DNA of 55,498 nucleotides from CAYVZZ01 sp964456185 (GCA_964456185.1 CAYVZZ010000003.1:1-55498), one strand, 5' to 3'; counted from the stretch's first letter, positions 7,262 to 15,822 are shown. Program-made: numbers and translations. The notes: generated from the letters alone by a model not told the origin.

Positions 7262-8482
7262 TTATGTTTTTTGACTACGTATATCCGGTAGCCAGAAAGC
7301 TATGATACCGATCAGCGGCAAAAAGGCACAGACACTGTAGACCAATTCGATGCTGTAAACGTCGGCCAGTGCGCCAATGGCGGCGGCACCAATGCCAGCC
7401 ATGCCAAACCCCAAGCCGAAAAATAGCCCGGAAATGGTGCCGGTTTTGCCGGGCACCAGTTCCTGCCCGTACACCACAATGGACGGAAAGGCCGACGAAA
7501 TAATCAGTCCGACACAAAAGATTAGCGGCAGGGTAAAAGTGAGGTTGGCATAGGGCAGTGCCAATGCGAAAGGCGCGGCACCCAAAATGGAACCGAGAAT
7601 GATGCGCTTGCGACCAATGCGGTCACCAATAGGACCACCAATGATGATGCCGATAGCCGAGCCAAACAAAAATAAAAACAGGCAGTATTGCGATTCTTGA
7701 ATGGCCAGGCCGAAGTGGTCGATTAAATAGAAGGTCAGGTAGCTGGTGATGCTGGTGAGATAAATGAATTTGGAAAACACCAGCACCAGCAAGATGCCCA
7801 GCGATAATTTGACGCGCCCCTTGTCGATGCCGTTATCGACGGCCGACAGGCTTTTCTTGCCGTGTACGGTGGTGAGGTTGTGGCTGTACCAACGGCTGAC
7901 GCGATACAAAATCATGATGCCAGCCAAGGCGATGAGCGCCACCCAAGCAACACTGGGTTGCCCCATGGGCACAATTAGAAAGGCCGCCAGCAGTGGACCT
8001 AACGATTGGCCAAAATTGCCGCCCACCTGAAAGATGGATTGCGCCAAGCCATGCTGACCCGCCGAAGCCATGCGTGCAATACGCGAAGATTCCGGGTGAA
8101 AGACCGACGAGCCCACGCCAATTAGCATGGCGGATATCAAAATCAGCGTGTAATTGGGGGCTTGCGATAACAGAATCAAACCGCAAAAAGTAGAGGCCAT
8201 GCCCAAGGGAAGCGACAGGGGAATCGGCCTTTTATCGGTAAAGTGCCCGACAATGGGTTGCAGCAATGAGGCGGTAAATTGAAAGGCGACGGTAATAAAA
8301 CCGATTTGCACGAAACTGAGTTGATAATTGCCTTGAATGACCGGATAAAGTGCCAACAACACCGACTGCATCATGTCGTTGATCATGTGCGACACACTAA
8401 TGCCACCCAATACGCCAAAGGAAACGCCTGGTGTGCGGGTGGCTTGATGGGTGACGGACGAGGTGGGGGCGGATTCAGGCAC
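7262..8482 (-). CDS. MFS transporter, fosmidomycin resistance protein (Fsr) family
   Basis: The 406-residue protein has about twelve hydrophobic segments and the Fsr signature region VFHPESSRIARMASAGQHG after the fourth. MFS motif A-like loops (GHFTDKRP and GDRIGRKR) follow TM2 and TM8. Fsr-type proteins are inner-membrane drug efflux pumps that confer fosmidomycin resistance when overexpressed. The natural substrate here is unknown. The gap of 34 bases to the amidotransferase gene allows co-transcription. Confidence 0.85.
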   Translation of the reverse strand: MPESAPTSSVTHQATRTPGVSFGVLGGISVSHMINDMMQSVLLALYPVIQGNYQLSFVQIGFITVAFQFTASLLQPIVGHFTDKRPIPLSLPLGMASTFCGLILLSQAPNYTLILISAMLIGVGSSVFHPESSRIARMASAGQHGLAQSIFQVGGNFGQSLGPLLAAFLIVPMGQPSVAWVALIALAGIMILYRVSRWYSHNLTTVHGKKSLSAVDNGIDKGRVKLSLGILLVLVFSKFIYLTSITSYLTFYLIDHFGLAIQESQYCLFLFLFGSAIGIIIGGPIGDRIGRKRIILGSILGAAPFALALPYANLTFTLPLIFCVGLIISSAFPSIVVYGQELVPGKTGTISGLFFGLGFGMAGIGAAAIGALADVYSIELVYSVCAFLPLIGIIAFWLPDIRSQKT

Positions 8483-8529
8483 GTTGACTGGCCAGTGATA
8501 AGTGGGTGGGCATTGTAACGCTTATCTGT

Positions 8530-9999
8530 TTAGTAAACATCCCGCCGATAGCGCCCGGCAGCAGTTAGTTGCTGCAGTGTGGCCGGCCCCAAAAGCTTGG
8601 CTAGCGTGGTGTCGACGGCTTTGCCCATATCCAGGCTGCCACAAACATAGAGCGTGGCATTTTGTGCGATGAGCCCATTCAGCCGTTGTGGTTGGTTGGC
8701 CAACAGGTGTTGCACATAAATGCGCTCTTCCTGGTCGCGCGAGAAGACAGTGTCGCAATGGGCAAGCTGCCCGTTGTCCTGCCAGCGGTTAATGTCGTCC
8801 TGATAATAAAAGTCTTGTTGGCGGTGGCGCTCGCCAAATAGCAGCCAGTTGTTATAACAGCCTGCATGAATGCGTGCGGCCAGCTGGGCGCGTAGCCCGG
8901 CCATGCCGGTGCCATTGCCGATGAGGATGACAGGGGCCTCGTCGGTTGGCGGGTGAAAGGACGGATGTGGGCGTATGTAAAGTGACACCTCGTCGCCCTC
9001 GTTGATGTCTCGCGTGAGCAGGGCGCTACCGACTCCCAGCTCGCCATCGGCTGTTGTCATGCGCCTCACCAAAAGCTGCAGGCTGCCTTCCGTTGGTAAG
9101 GACGCAATGGAGTATTCACGTTTGTCCGGGTTGCCGTTTGCATCGGTCACTTTGACGACGGCAATGTCACCGGCTTGCCAAGTGATGGAATCGTCTGTTT
9201 GTAAATCGATGAGAAAGCAGGTGCCTTCTTGGCTGTGCGGATTAAGTGTGCGGCGTTGGCGTAGTTGCCATGATGTGAACACGGGGGCTTTCGGCGCGGC
9301 CAGCGGGTTGTCGATTAATTGCGACAAGGCCGACTGCCACTGTTGCAGCGCAGCGGGTGCTTCCCGGTCGACTTCGATGGCGGGGAAACACGCCACGGCA
9401 TCGCAGCGGGTAAGCCAAGCATCTAAATAACGACCAAACCCGCAAAAGTCATCGTATTGGCTGTCGCCTAGTGCCAGAAGGCCATATTGCAGCCGGGGTA
9501 GCGAATGGGTGGCTGCCATGATTTGCTGCACAAAGGGCTGGGCGGTATCGGGCGCGTCACCGTCGCCTGTGGTGCTGACAATAAACAGCACCTTTTCGGC
9601 TCGCTGCAGCAGTGACAAATTAGCCTGCCCCAAGGGTAAACACTGTGTTGGCGTCGCCGCTTCATTGAGTGCTTGAGCTGTCCAGCGAGCCAGTTGGTCG
9701 GCTACGCCAGTTTGGCTGGCATGCAGGATGAGCCAGGGCGGGTTGTTGCCCTGCAGCTGGTGCAGTACCCGGTTCGCTTGGCGGTGATATGCCTTTTGCT
9801 GCCGAAACCACTTAACCCCTTGCCAAACGCATATCAGCAGCCAACTAAGCAGTGCGCCGATCACACCCCATAAGCGTGCGCCACTAGGCCACTGCCAGTG
9901 GAACGCGGGCTGCCAACCGAGCATCCAGATAGCGATAATCGCCAGCAGGGCGATTAAGGCGATGTGTACCAGTCGTCGAGTAGAAAACGCTAATGTCAT
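8530..9999 (-). CDS. membrane-anchored flavodoxin / NADPH-flavin reductase (CysJ-like diflavin reductase)
   Basis: The 489-residue protein has two N-terminal transmembrane helices (about 10-30 and 42-62). A flavodoxin domain follows (FMN loop STTGDGDAPDTA, then ALGDSQYDDFC), and then a ferredoxin-NADP reductase domain with KREYSIAS for FAD, GNGTGMAGLRA for the nucleotide, YVCGS, and a CysJ/P450-reductase type C-terminus RRDVY. It should move electrons from NADPH to a membrane acceptor. It overlaps apbE by four bases and ends a five-gene leftward operon with a PepSY protein, a predicted flavinylated DUF2271 protein and DUF4198, so I infer a role as cytoplasmic electron input for extracytoplasmic reduction, probably of ferric iron. 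Confidence 0.85.
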   Translation of the reverse strand: MTLAFSTRRLVHIALIALLAIIAIWMLGWQPAFHWQWPSGARLWGVIGALLSWLLICVWQGVKWFRQQKAYHRQANRVLHQLQGNNPPWLILHASQTGVADQLARWTAQALNEAATPTQCLPLGQANLSLLQRAEKVLFIVSTTGDGDAPDTAQPFVQQIMAATHSLPRLQYGLLALGDSQYDDFCGFGRYLDAWLTRCDAVACFPAIEVDREAPAALQQWQSALSQLIDNPLAAPKAPVFTSWQLRQRRTLNPHSQEGTCFLIDLQTDDSITWQAGDIAVVKVTDANGNPDKREYSIASLPTEGSLQLLVRRMTTADGELGVGSALLTRDINEGDEVSLYIRPHPSFHPPTDEAPVILIGNGTGMAGLRAQLAARIHAGCYNNWLLFGERHRQQDFYYQDDINRWQDNGQLAHCDTVFSRDQEERIYVQHLLANQPQRLNGLIAQNATLYVCGSLDMGKAVDTTLAKLLGPATLQQLTAAGRYRRDVY

Positions 10000-11036
10000 G
10001 GGGTTAACAATGCTTTGAATTTTGGAGTCATCAGGCCTTTGGTTTGCTTGCCATCATGGACAATCATCAGCACGGCAAGGTGGTGTTCGCGCGCAAATGC
10101 CATGCCTTCCACCGGGCCGAGTACACTTAATGCCGTGCCCAGCGGGTCTGCCTTGAGGGTGGTATCGGCAACGACCGAAACCGAGGCCACTTTGTGGGGC
10201 ACCGGCCAGCCGGTACGCGGGTCGATGTGGTGTGAATAATAGTGGGCGTCGTCTTCAAAGTAGTGACGATAATCCCCCGAGGTAGCAATGGCTTGATTGT
10301 GCAGCGTAATTACCTGACCCACTTGATTAGCTGATGTCACGGCAGCGGCAGCCGCCCCGGGGATTTCCACGCCTACTCGCCAGGGGCTGCCGTCGGGTTT
10401 GTTGCCTTGGGCGCGCACCTCACCACCGACGGTAATCAAAAAGTGGCTGCTACCCTGTTGCAGCAACCAGCGAGCCACTTCATCGACCGCAAAGCCTTTA
10501 GCGACCGAGGATAAATCCAGATAGACATTGCCCGGTTGCAACACTTGCCGTTTGGCGGGACGCACCTTGATGCGCTGCCAGCCGACACGTTGTAAGGCGT
10601 TCTCGATGGCCTGTTTAGAAGGCGGGTGGTTGGGCTTGGCGGTGGGGCCGAACCCCCAAAGATTGACCAATGGCCCCACGGTTGGGTCGTAAGCGCCTTG
10701 GGTGGCTTTTGCCAACGCCAACGCACGTTGTAGCACCTGCAGAAATTCAGCGGGTATGGTTTGCCAGCTACCGGCAGGTGCCTGGTTGTATCGGCTCAGA
10801 TTGGAGTCCGGCTTCCAGGTGCTCATCTGTTGGTCGACTTGATCCAGCTCGCCCTGAATGCCTGCGCGTGCCTGCGCCAAGGTTAGATTCGGCGGCAATA
10901 CCAGCGAGACCTGCCAGTAGGTGCCCATGCTGGTGCCCCGAAGGTGGCTCAGCTTGGCCTGTGGCGCGTTGGCGCAGGCACTTAGCAGTAAACAAAGCCC
11001 CGCTAATAATAGCGGGGCATAGTGTCGACTTAACAT
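9996..11036 (-). CDS. apbE: FAD:protein FMN transferase (ApbE), lipoprotein
   Basis: The 346-residue protein has a lipoprotein signal (LLLSAC, lipid-anchored Cys near residue 21) and the ApbE core: GTSMGTYWQV, the DPTVGPLVNLWGFGP segment, YLDLSSVAKGFAVD, TVGGEVRAQG, and ATSGDYRHYF followed by HHIDPRTGWP. ApbE transfers FMN from FAD onto a Ser/Thr of extracytoplasmic proteins. Its probable substrate is encoded two genes upstream: the DUF2271 protein at 11876-12385, which has the motif DGITGAT. The stop overlaps the start of the flavodoxin reductase gene. Confidence 0.93.
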   Translation of the reverse strand: MLSRHYAPLLLAGLCLLLSACANAPQAKLSHLRGTSMGTYWQVSLVLPPNLTLAQARAGIQGELDQVDQQMSTWKPDSNLSRYNQAPAGSWQTIPAEFLQVLQRALALAKATQGAYDPTVGPLVNLWGFGPTAKPNHPPSKQAIENALQRVGWQRIKVRPAKRQVLQPGNVYLDLSSVAKGFAVDEVARWLLQQGSSHFLITVGGEVRAQGNKPDGSPWRVGVEIPGAAAAAVTSANQVGQVITLHNQAIATSGDYRHYFEDDAHYYSHHIDPRTGWPVPHKVASVSVVADTTLKADPLGTALSVLGPVEGMAFAREHHLAVLMIVHDGKQTKGLMTPKFKALLTP

Positions 11037-11044
11037 GCGTTTAT

Positions 11045-11851
11045 TTACAGCGGCAAGACTTCAAACGTGGCCGAATAACCGGCGGAACGCTTGCTAGCCT
11101 TATCGAAACTGGTGTTGTCGTCGCTCACGCGTGCGCCCAACCAGTAACGACCGGCTTGAGGCCAGGTGATGCTGAATTTGCCTTCATCATCGGTGGTAAC
11201 GTGAATGGCATTGGGTGCCAAGCGGTAGCGGGTGCCGCCACGAATCACTGTCACTTTGACTTGCTTGGCGGGTTTGCCATCGAGCAGCAGTTGGAAGTCG
11301 GCGGTTTCAGTCGCATAGAGGTTATTGGGGTGAGTAATCGGCACCAGTTCTAACCCCTTGCCGGTGGGCTGTAGTGCGGCGTCGTTGGGCGCGCCAACGG
11401 TAACGAAGGATTCGAGGCGGTTTTGGAACTCGTTAACTTCTACCTTCTCGGCATTATCGGGAATATCCAGTTCACCAATGGCAGCAAATTGGCGTTTGCG
11501 CTCGCCGTCGACTTCGTAGCGGGCAAAGGCGCCGTGACTGGCAATAGCCAGCTTGTAAGTGCCTTCTTTGGGCAGCTCGACATCAAAGGTGGTGCGCCAT
11601 TTGCTTTCGTGCTTGTTGGTGGCCGCTACCGGCTCGCCTTCGGGGCCGGTAATGACGAGGTTATCCAAGTCCAGCCCATGATGGTTGAAGTAAAATAAAT
11701 CGTTGGAGCGTGCGGCATCAACGGTAATCCATTTGTCCGGTCCGTTGGCCAACACGGTTTGTGATGGCAGCAAAAACGCCTTATGGGCTTGGGCTGCCAA
11801 CGGCAGACTAAGAGCGACAACGGCACTCAAGATAGTGGCTAAACGTTTCAT
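11045..11851 (-). CDS. DUF4198 / NikM-like periplasmic protein
   Basis: The 268-residue protein has a Sec signal (cleavage near AQA-HK). The mature N-terminus HKAFLLPSQTVLANG is characteristic of DUF4198 (cobalt/nickel transporter-associated NikM-like) proteins. It has a C-terminal Ig-like/carboxypeptidase-regulatory type beta domain with TTDDEGKFSITWPQAG. The conserved mature N-terminal His is the kind of residue used for metal binding in this family. Its place between the DUF2271 and apbE genes suggests a periplasmic metal-handling partner of the flavin chain. The exact role is unknown. Confidence 0.8.
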   Translation of the reverse strand: MKRLATILSAVVALSLPLAAQAHKAFLLPSQTVLANGPDKWITVDAARSNDLFYFNHHGLDLDNLVITGPEGEPVAATNKHESKWRTTFDVELPKEGTYKLAIASHGAFARYEVDGERKRQFAAIGELDIPDNAEKVEVNEFQNRLESFVTVGAPNDAALQPTGKGLELVPITHPNNLYATETADFQLLLDGKPAKQVKVTVIRGGTRYRLAPNAIHVTTDDEGKFSITWPQAGRYWLGARVSDDNTSFDKASKRSAGYSATFEVLPL

Positions 11852-11875
11852 CAGGTTTCTCCTAACGGTTTGGGG

Positions 11876-12385
11876 TTAAAAAGTGATGTCCAAGGTGGCT
11901 TTACCCAGCTCGCGCTGGCCTTGTTTTTCCAGGTGCAGGCTATCTTTAACCGGCCAGCTGAACGGAAAACGCAGGTATTCGCGTCCGCCGGTTTCGCGCA
12001 CGGCTTCGATAATTAGGGTGTAGTCGCCGGGTGCCAACTTGCCTAGTGGTGGCTTGCCAAAGGTGAAGTGCAAACGGTGTTGACCAACAGGACGGGTGGC
12101 TCCGGTGATGCCATCGACTGGCATGTTGAGTGAGCGGCCACCGCGACGCCACCATTGGCGCAAGTCTTTCAACCATTTGCGCCCGTCCTCGCGGCCATGC
12201 AACTGATACCAAACGGCTAGTTGCGCGGCCACGTCATGCTGTCCGTTTTCAATCCAGACGGCCACATAAGGGCGGTGATATTCGGCCACATGCAAGCGTG
12301 GAATTTCCACCATGACATCCAGGCTGGCCGCCAAAGCGGGCAGGCTGAATAAACTCAACAACAACACGATAAGAGATCGTCGCAT
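11876..12385 (-). CDS. DUF2271 periplasmic protein with ApbE flavinylation motif
   Basis: The 169-residue protein has a Sec signal (residues 1-20, ALA-AS) and a compact DUF2271 domain with WIENGQ, QLHGREDGRKW and YLRFPFSWP. Residues 91-97 read D-G-I-T-G-A-T, matching the ApbE target motif Dxx(S/T)GA(S/T). FMN attachment is therefore predicted on Thr97. DUF2271 is among the families reported to be flavinylated in extracytoplasmic redox systems. The gene sits between the PepSY and DUF4198 genes in the same operon as apbE and would act as a periplasmic flavin carrier. Confidence 0.83.
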   Translation of the reverse strand: MRRSLIVLLLSLFSLPALAASLDVMVEIPRLHVAEYHRPYVAVWIENGQHDVAAQLAVWYQLHGREDGRKWLKDLRQWWRRGGRSLNMPVDGITGATRPVGQHRLHFTFGKPPLGKLAPGDYTLIIEAVRETGGREYLRFPFSWPVKDSLHLEKQGQRELGKATLDITF

Positions 12386-12406
12386 GACAGTTCCTTAATA
12401 AAACAC

Positions 12407-13039
12407 TTAGTGAATAAACAATAACGCCAGCAAAATCGGCACCAGTGCGCCCAAGCCGGTTAACGGCCAGGTCAGTGGCCGCTTGCGGGCGTGTAGTAAA
12501 AGTAAGCAAAAGCCGGTAAGGCAAAACACCACGCAGGCCACCGAGAAAATATCAATAAACCAACGCCAGGCCGCTCCTGTGTTGCGCCCCTTGTGTAAAT
12601 CATTGAGATAGGCGATCCAGCCGCGGTCGGTGCTTTCATAAATGAGGTGTCCGGTGTGACGATCAATCGCCAGCCAGGCATCGCCGCCGGGGCGTGGCAT
12701 AGAAACATACACTTCATCGGGATACCACTCGGCCATACGCTGCCCTGTGGAAACCCCCAGTGATTGGGTAATCCATTGCGATACAGCCGTTGGCAAGGGG
12801 GCGCGGTTTTTGTCGGCGCTCACAAGCGTTTGCTGCAACGCCTCGGGTAGCTGGGCTTCGTGGTGTTGGGTGGTAGGCGTGGCGGGAATGTCGCCTGCAT
12901 GGTTAAGCGTCAGGCCAGTTATGGCAAACACCAGCATGCCCACCAGGCTCAATGACGAGCTGATCCAGTGCCAGCGCTGTAGCTGCTTCAACCAGAAGCC
13001 GCGCCGCGGGGTATGTGTGCTCTGAGAAAGCGCCGTCAT
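12407..13039 (-). CDS. PepSY-associated transmembrane protein
   Basis: The 210-residue membrane protein has the N-terminal helix WHWISSSLSLVGMLVFAITGL, then a periplasmic PepSY-like loop ending with AWLAIDRHTGHLIYESTDRG, then WIAYLNDLHKGRNTGAAWRWFID and two more helices. The His residues at helix ends (LQRWHW, LNDLHKG) resemble those of PepSY_TM/PiuB-type iron-regulated proteins, which pass electrons across the inner membrane. It is the first gene of the leftward operon, next to a Fur box, and is divergent from the FTR1 permease. The start at 13039 has AGG upstream. Confidence 0.85.
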   Translation of the reverse strand: MTALSQSTHTPRRGFWLKQLQRWHWISSSLSLVGMLVFAITGLTLNHAGDIPATPTTQHHEAQLPEALQQTLVSADKNRAPLPTAVSQWITQSLGVSTGQRMAEWYPDEVYVSMPRPGGDAWLAIDRHTGHLIYESTDRGWIAYLNDLHKGRNTGAAWRWFIDIFSVACVVFCLTGFCLLLLHARKRPLTWPLTGLGALVPILLALLFIH

Positions 13040-13085
13040 AAAGACCTAAATATCGGTTAATTTACGCAAGAATCGCAATGATAAG

Positions 13086-13116
13086 ATTAATGAGAATGAT
13101 TCGCAATAAATATAAT
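13086..13116 (+). promoter_or_regulatory. promoter with overlapping Fur box
   Basis: A consensus -10 TATAAT lies at 13111-13116, with a poor -35 TTAATG at 13087-13092 (18-base spacer). The stretch 13086-13104, ATTAATGAGAATGATTCGC, matches the 19-bp Fur box at most positions, and GATAAGATTAATGAG just before it may extend the site. It covers the -35 region of the FTR1 gene and lies 47 bases upstream of the divergent PepSY gene, so iron-dependent repression of both directions is likely. Confidence 0.7.
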
Positions 13117-13203
13117 GCTACAATCCCGCGCACTCCTTGCGAAAAAGGTGTGGCTTTACCCATTCTGATGAAGCCGAATAAAGAACAGACAAGGCGTCTT
13201 TTT

Positions 13204-15144
13204 ATGAAAACATTACACACTTCACTGCTTTTTCTTCTCTGTCTTATTGCGCCGTTATCGGCCATGGCGAACAGCTTGTCGGCTGCAGATGCGGCCAAGG
13301 TACAGCAAGCCTGGAAGCTTCTCGATTACGTCGCCACTGACTACACAGGCGCGGTGGCAGCTGAAGGCGGCAAGATTATCAGCCAAGCCGAATATGACGA
13401 ACAAGTCGAATTTAGCAAGGCCGTTGTCAAGGTGCTCAATGAGTTGCCTGCTAATGATGCGTTGCCCAAGCTTAAGAAACAGGGGCAAGCTTTAATCAAA
13501 GCGGTAAACAACAAGGTGCCGCCAGCCGAGATCGACACGCGCGCGCACACCTTGGCAAAAGAATTGTTGGAGGCTTACCCAGTGCCGTCTGCGCCGACCG
13601 AAACGCCAGATTTGCAGCAGGGTGCCAAGCTGTACAGCAGCACTTGCGCGGCCTGCCATGGCGCGACGGGTAATGGCCAAGGGCCGGCTGCCGCTGGTCT
13701 TAATCCGCCACCAATCGACTTTACCGATGCACATCGTGCCGACATGCGCAGCCCCTTGTCGTTGTATCAGGCGATGACGCAAGGCATCGCTGGCACGTCT
13801 ATGGTGAGCTATAAAGATACCTTTACTAGCGAACAGCGCTGGGCACTGGCCTACTTTGTAGGCAGCTTTGCCTATGCCGACAAAGCGGCAGCCGGTAAAA
13901 AAATCTGGGAAAACAACGAAGCCATTCGCGCGCGTATTAGCAACCTTGAAGAGCTGTCGCATACACGCGCAGCGCAGCTGGAACCGGCATTTGGCCAGGA
14001 CACGGCACGCGCGGTGGTAGGCTATTTACGCTCTCATCCAGAGGCCGTGGCAGCGGCACCCAAAGGGCTAGAATTGGCGCGCATGAAATTGGCCGCTAGC
14101 TTGTCGGCTTATAAAGCGGGTCGCAGTGAAGAGGCGGTTCAGTTGGCCTTGGCCTCATACCTTGAAGGTGTTGAACCAGTCGAGCCGCTGCTGGATGCGC
14201 GCAACCATAATCTGCGCACGCAAATTGAAACCGCCATGGGCGCCTATCGTACTACCTTGGCAGATAACGCCGAGTTAGCCGAAGTGAAACAAGCCGCTCA
14301 ATCGGCTGATGCCCTTTTGAAGCAAGCGCATGAATTACTGACCCATTCTGCAGCAAGCCCGTCCACTGCCTTTATTGGTGCCTTTACGATTCTGGTGCGA
14401 GAAGGGTTGGAAGCACTGTTGGTGGTTGTTGCCTTGTTGGCCTTCCTGTTAAAAGCCGAGCGCAAAGAAGCCGCACGCTATGTGCACTATGGCTGGATTT
14501 TGGCGCTACTGGCTGGCGGGCTGACTTGGGGCGTGGCCACTTACTTAGTCTCTATTAGTGGCGCTAGTCGTGAGCTAACCGAAGGCTTCTCGGCCTTGTT
14601 TGCAGCTGTTGTGCTAATTGCCGTTGGGCTGTGGATGCACCAAAAGAGCATTGGTGGTCGCTGGCAAGAATACTTGAAACAAAAGATGAATGCGGCGTTG
14701 ACCCGGCGCACAGGCTGGTTCCTGTTCATCCTGTCATTCGTTTCGGTTTATCGCGAAGTGTTCGAGACCATTCTGTTCTACGTCGCACTGTGGAGCGATG
14801 GTCAGCATGCCTGGATGTTGGCAGGCATGGGGGCCGCAGTGGTCGTCCTCGCCATTATCGCTTGGGTGCTGTTGCGCACTAGCCGCCGCCTGCCGCTGAG
14901 CCAGTTCTTCACGGCCAGCTCGGCATTGATTGCCTTGCTCGCCTTTGTCATGGTCGGCAAAGGCGTGGCCGCGCTACAAGAAGCGGGCGTGGTTGGCGTA
15001 TCACTCGTGTCGGCACCACGCATTAACTGGCTAGGCATCTTCCCAACCAGTGAAACCCTGATTGCTCAAGGCATCGTAGTGGTATTGTTGGTGGCTGGTG
15101 TGGTGTACAACTACAGTAAGTCGAAAGCCGCGAAAGCAAGCTGA
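13204..15144 (+). CDS. cytochrome c - FTR1 family iron permease fusion
   Basis: The 646-residue protein has a Sec signal (1-22), a helical N-terminal region, and a cytochrome c domain with heme motif CAACH at 148-152. A distal Met ligand could be in SMVSYKDTF. A helical linker follows, and then a C-terminal FTR1 iron permease with about seven TM helices from residue 390. Two REXXE motifs, which bind iron in FTR1, are at 399-403 (REGLE) and 517-521 (REVFE). The ATG at 13204 is chosen because it starts directly at the signal peptide; an open frame upstream overlaps the Fur box. Divergent from the flavin electron-chain operon and probably Fur-repressed, it should import iron across the inner membrane. 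Confidence 0.92.
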   Translation: MKTLHTSLLFLLCLIAPLSAMANSLSAADAAKVQQAWKLLDYVATDYTGAVAAEGGKIISQAEYDEQVEFSKAVVKVLNELPANDALPKLKKQGQALIKAVNNKVPPAEIDTRAHTLAKELLEAYPVPSAPTETPDLQQGAKLYSSTCAACHGATGNGQGPAAAGLNPPPIDFTDAHRADMRSPLSLYQAMTQGIAGTSMVSYKDTFTSEQRWALAYFVGSFAYADKAAAGKKIWENNEAIRARISNLEELSHTRAAQLEPAFGQDTARAVVGYLRSHPEAVAAAPKGLELARMKLAASLSAYKAGRSEEAVQLALASYLEGVEPVEPLLDARNHNLRTQIETAMGAYRTTLADNAELAEVKQAAQSADALLKQAHELLTHSAASPSTAFIGAFTILVREGLEALLVVVALLAFLLKAERKEAARYVHYGWILALLAGGLTWGVATYLVSISGASRELTEGFSALFAAVVLIAVGLWMHQKSIGGRWQEYLKQKMNAALTRRTGWFLFILSFVSVYREVFETILFYVALWSDGQHAWMLAGMGAAVVVLAIIAWVLLRTSRRLPLSQFFTASSALIALLAFVMVGKGVAALQEAGVVGVSLVSAPRINWLGIFPTSETLIAQGIVVVLLVAGVVYNYSKSKAAKAS

Positions 15145-15161
15145 TATATTATTGGTCAGTA

Positions 15162-15201
15162 AGCAAGAAGCCCGCTCATTGAGTTGAGCGGGCTTCTTGC
15201 T
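15162..15201. terminator. bidirectional intrinsic terminator
   Basis: A perfect 17-bp inverted repeat (15162-15178 with 15185-15201, six-base loop, GC-rich centre GCCCGCTCA) lies between the convergent FTR1 gene and the HemS-like gene. The weak T-rich tail ATTTATA follows on the plus strand. It probably stops transcription from both sides. Confidence 0.8.
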
Positions 15202-15203
15202 AT

Positions 15204-15746
15204 TTATAGCGTCGCAAATAGCCGGTTCCAGTTTTCACGGTGGGGGCTGGCCGGTTCAGGCTGCATCTTGAGGCAGAGATTACCTTGTTGGTCATAACCC
15301 TCCAGACAGGCGGGCTGCTTGCGACAATGACTGTTCAGCGGGTTGACCAGCCACATGTCTGCCAGCTTCCGGCAATCCAGTGTTAAGGAAAAGTTGTCGC
15401 CGCAACAGTGCAGGGTGTCGCCTTGGCGCTGTATGGCCTGAATGCATCCGCGGCAGGTTTGCACAAGTTGCTCATTGCCCACCATGACATAAAGTGAAAT
15501 GCCTCCTTGGGTTAGGCGGCGGCAGGCCGAAATAACATCTTGCAGTGGTAAATGGGTGGCCAGTTTTGACCCCATTACATGCAGCGCATCGATACGTCTT
15601 ACCGGCTGCATATCGACACGTGGATAGCGGTGATAAAGGCGGGTCTCGTTAGACCATTCCAGCGTATCGGCGGAGTGAGATTCGCGATGCGGGTTTAGCT
15701 TGGCGGGTGAAGTCATACCGGCAGGGAAAGCGTAAGGACCTTTCAT
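15204..15746 (-). CDS. short HemS/ChuX-like heme-utilisation protein (single repeat)
   Basis: The 180-residue protein has a C-terminal half resembling one repeat of HemS/HmuS/ChuX proteins: a hydrophobic strand LHCCGDNFSLTLDCRKLADMW, then WLVNPLNS, and the final LEGYDQQGNLCLKM and ENWNRLFATL, where heme-degradation factors have 'SLEVFD..G' and 'W..L...L'. Full HemS proteins have two such repeats (about 340 residues); this one has one. It is Cys-rich (TCRGC, CC, C..QPAC). The start is the ATG at 15746, the first Met after the Fur box. The Fur box and the iron neighbourhood support a role in heme-iron use. Confidence 0.5.
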   Translation of the reverse strand: MKGPYAFPAGMTSPAKLNPHRESHSADTLEWSNETRLYHRYPRVDMQPVRRIDALHVMGSKLATHLPLQDVISACRRLTQGGISLYVMVGNEQLVQTCRGCIQAIQRQGDTLHCCGDNFSLTLDCRKLADMWLVNPLNSHCRKQPACLEGYDQQGNLCLKMQPEPASPHRENWNRLFATL

Positions 15747-15763
15747 ATGATAATGCTTCCTAT

Positions 15764-15782
15764 GCAAATGAGAATCATTATC
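15764..15782 (-). promoter_or_regulatory. Fur box
   Basis: GCAAATGAGAATCATTATC matches the Fur consensus GATAATGATAATCATTATC at most positions, with the right half-site perfect. It lies 18 bases upstream of the ATG of the HemS-like gene, so this gene is predicted to be repressed by iron-loaded Fur. Confidence 0.85.
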
Positions 15783-15822
15783 GAATGTAAAGCTAAACCC
15801 TACCGGCTGCAAGTGATTTATA

